Assembly (NCBI GenBank): GCA_009784335.1
Contig: WRBX01000042.1
Location: 1-5,935, forward strand
From: Oscillospiraceae bacterium
GTDB taxonomy: Bacteria > Bacillota_A > Clostridia > Monoglobales > WRBX01
DNA length: 5,935 nt
Direction of reading: 5' to 3'
Position numbers and translations under genes: made by a program. The notes beneath the pieces are model-generated. The model ran no database searches, was not told where the DNA came from, and worked only from the letters and a program-made list of their open reading frames with translations. Positions 4,745-5,935 of the stretch are shown piece after piece (position 1 is the first letter of the stretch; each line of letters opens with the position of its first letter).

Positions 4745-5935
4745 TCAAGCAATAACTTCATCACAACGCGCGCATAATTCTCTATCATTCTTATGATAAT
4801 TCCAACATCTCGGGCATTTGTGGCCCTCGGTTTTATATGCACCAATCTCGAATTCTTTTGAATCGCCTTCAACAATTTCCACTTCGGAAACGATTAGCAG
4901 GGTAGGAAGTTCGCTTTCGATTTCTCGCAAAAATAGAAGATTTTTGCCTGTAGCCTTAATAACAACTTTGGCCTCCAAGGAATTGCCAATCGTCTTATCA
5001 GCACGAATCACCTCAACGCATTTTTGCACTTCCTCAAGCAATGCAATCACTTTTTCCCACTTTTCTTCTTGAATTTTTTCAAGCAAACCGCCTTCAACCT
5101 CCGGGAATTCTGCCAAGTGTACACTACCATTTTTATTCGGCAAATAGCTCCAAATCTCCTCGGCAGTAAATGCCAAAATCGGCGCAATCAGAATCGTCAA
5201 CTTCTCCAAAATTTCAAGCATCGCCGTCTGCGCGCTGCGCCGCTGGAGGCTATCCGCACGCTCGGTATAAAGCCTATCCTTGATAATATCGAGATAAAAC
5301 GCACTCATATCAATTGCACAGAAATTATGAATCGCATGATAAATCATGTGGAATTCATAACTCTCATAAGATTTTTTAACCTTTGCAATCAGCTTATTTA
5401 GCCTGTTCAAAGCGAATTTATCAATCTCAAGCATCTCATCGCGCGAAACCGGCTCAGCAAAATCATGAATATTTCCAAGAATATATCGCGCAGTATTGCG
5501 GATTTTGCGATAAATTTCCGAAAGCTGCTTGAACATATCCAACGAAATTTTAATATCCGATTTATAATCGCTCGATGCCACCCAAAGCCTAAGAATATCG
5601 GCGCCGTATTGATTAATAATGTCGGCAGGCGCAATGCCATTTCCCATAGATTTGCTCATTTTGCGCTTTTCTTCGTCCATAATAAATCCATGAGTCAGCA
5701 CCTCGCGATAAGGCGCCTTGCCGCCATGCGCCACACTGGTGAGAAGCGATGATTGAAACCACCCGCGATATTGATCGTTGCCCTCGAGATACATATCGGC
5801 AACAGTGCCCTTGCCAAAACGCGCTTCAACCACGCCGCTATGCGAAGTGCCGCTATCAAACCACACATCCATTGTATCGGTTTCTTTGCGGAATTGGCTG
5901 CAACCGGCCTCGCATTTATAACCCGGCGGCAACAA
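4745..5935 (-). CDS. ileS: Isoleucyl-tRNA synthetase, C-terminal 396 residues
   Basis: A class I aminoacyl-tRNA synthetase that charges tRNA-Ile in the cytoplasm; the N-terminal half, with the HIGH motif and editing domain, lies beyond the right edge. Visible in the fragment are DTMDVWFDSGTSHS (20-33), EGNDQYRGWFQSSLLTS (51-67), the KMSKS loop followed by MGN (92-99), PADIINQYGADILRLW (103-118), a helical anticodon-binding domain (about 145-290), and a C-terminal Zn site with Cys 374, 377, 388 and 391 in CPRCWNYHKN...LCARC. That Zn site is typical of the bacterial (type 1, mupirocin-sensitive-like) enzyme. The stop TGA is at 4747-4745. Family proteins are about 900-950 residues, so a little over half is missing. 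No frameshift is seen. The apparent first residue is only the window edge, not a start. No clear terminator follows the stop. Confidence 0.97.
   Translation of the reverse strand: MLPPGYKCEAGCSQFRKETDTMDVWFDSGTSHSGVVEARFGKGTVADMYLEGNDQYRGWFQSSLLTSVAHGGKAPYREVLTHGFIMDEEKRKMSKSMGNGIAPADIINQYGADILRLWVASSDYKSDIKISLDMFKQLSEIYRKIRNTARYILGNIHDFAEPVSRDEMLEIDKFALNRLNKLIAKVKKSYESYEFHMIYHAIHNFCAIDMSAFYLDIIKDRLYTERADSLQRRSAQTAMLEILEKLTILIAPILAFTAEEIWSYLPNKNGSVHLAEFPEVEGGLLEKIQEEKWEKVIALLEEVQKCVEVIRADKTIGNSLEAKVVIKATGKNLLFLREIESELPTLLIVSEVEIVEGDSKEFEIGAYKTEGHKCPRCWNYHKNDRELCARCDEVIA

Noticed and set aside
5024..5401. Plus-strand open frame of 125 codons opposite ileS
   Set aside because: It lies fully antisense to well-conserved IleS coding sequence and its translation has low-complexity, shadow-like composition with no recognisable domain.

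Overview
The window looks like a piece of a chromosome from a low-to-moderate GC Gram-positive-type bacterium, most likely an anaerobic Bacillota (Clostridia-like) lineage. The reasons are a surface protein with three S-layer homology (SLH) repeats, strong AGGAGG-type ribosome binding sites, TTG start codons, consensus sigma-70/SigA-type promoters and a bacterial isoleucyl-tRNA synthetase with a C-terminal Zn finger. I cannot name a genus from the sequence alone.

Layout from left to right. Positions 1-279 (minus) hold the N-terminal 93 residues of a NifS/IscS-type cysteine desulfurase, cut by the window edge and starting at TTG. Positions 277-318 are a degenerate 7-bp tandem repeat that contains the stop codon of the next gene and the Shine-Dalgarno sequence and start codon of the desulfurase. 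Positions 311-2284 (minus) encode a polytopic DUF2142-family membrane protein, also probably started at TTG. Positions 2285-2579 are a divergent control region without a supported gene. For the minus strand it holds a promoter, a 93-nt leader that can fold into a three-way junction closed by a perfect 12-bp stem directly against the Shine-Dalgarno sequence, an intrinsic terminator lying upstream of that promoter, and a second possible promoter before the terminator. For the plus strand it holds the promoter and ribosome binding site of the next gene.

Positions 2580-3983 (plus) encode a secreted 467-residue protein with a signal peptide, two Ig/cadherin-like beta domains, three SLH repeats and a Pro/Thr/Ala-rich tail, so a cell-surface protein. 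It converges on a minus-strand gene at 4039-4656, an unrecognised 205-residue helical repeat protein with its own near-consensus promoter and an intrinsic terminator in the 55-bp convergent gap. Positions 4745-5935 (minus) are the C-terminal 396 residues of isoleucyl-tRNA synthetase (ileS), with the KMSKS loop and a four-cysteine Zn site.

The genes do not form one pathway. The DUF2142 gene and the desulfurase are probably co-transcribed (31-bp gap, no terminator). The SLH gene and the 4039-4656 gene look like separate transcription units. The item most worth following up is the structured leader of the DUF2142 gene, which matches no riboswitch class I recognise.
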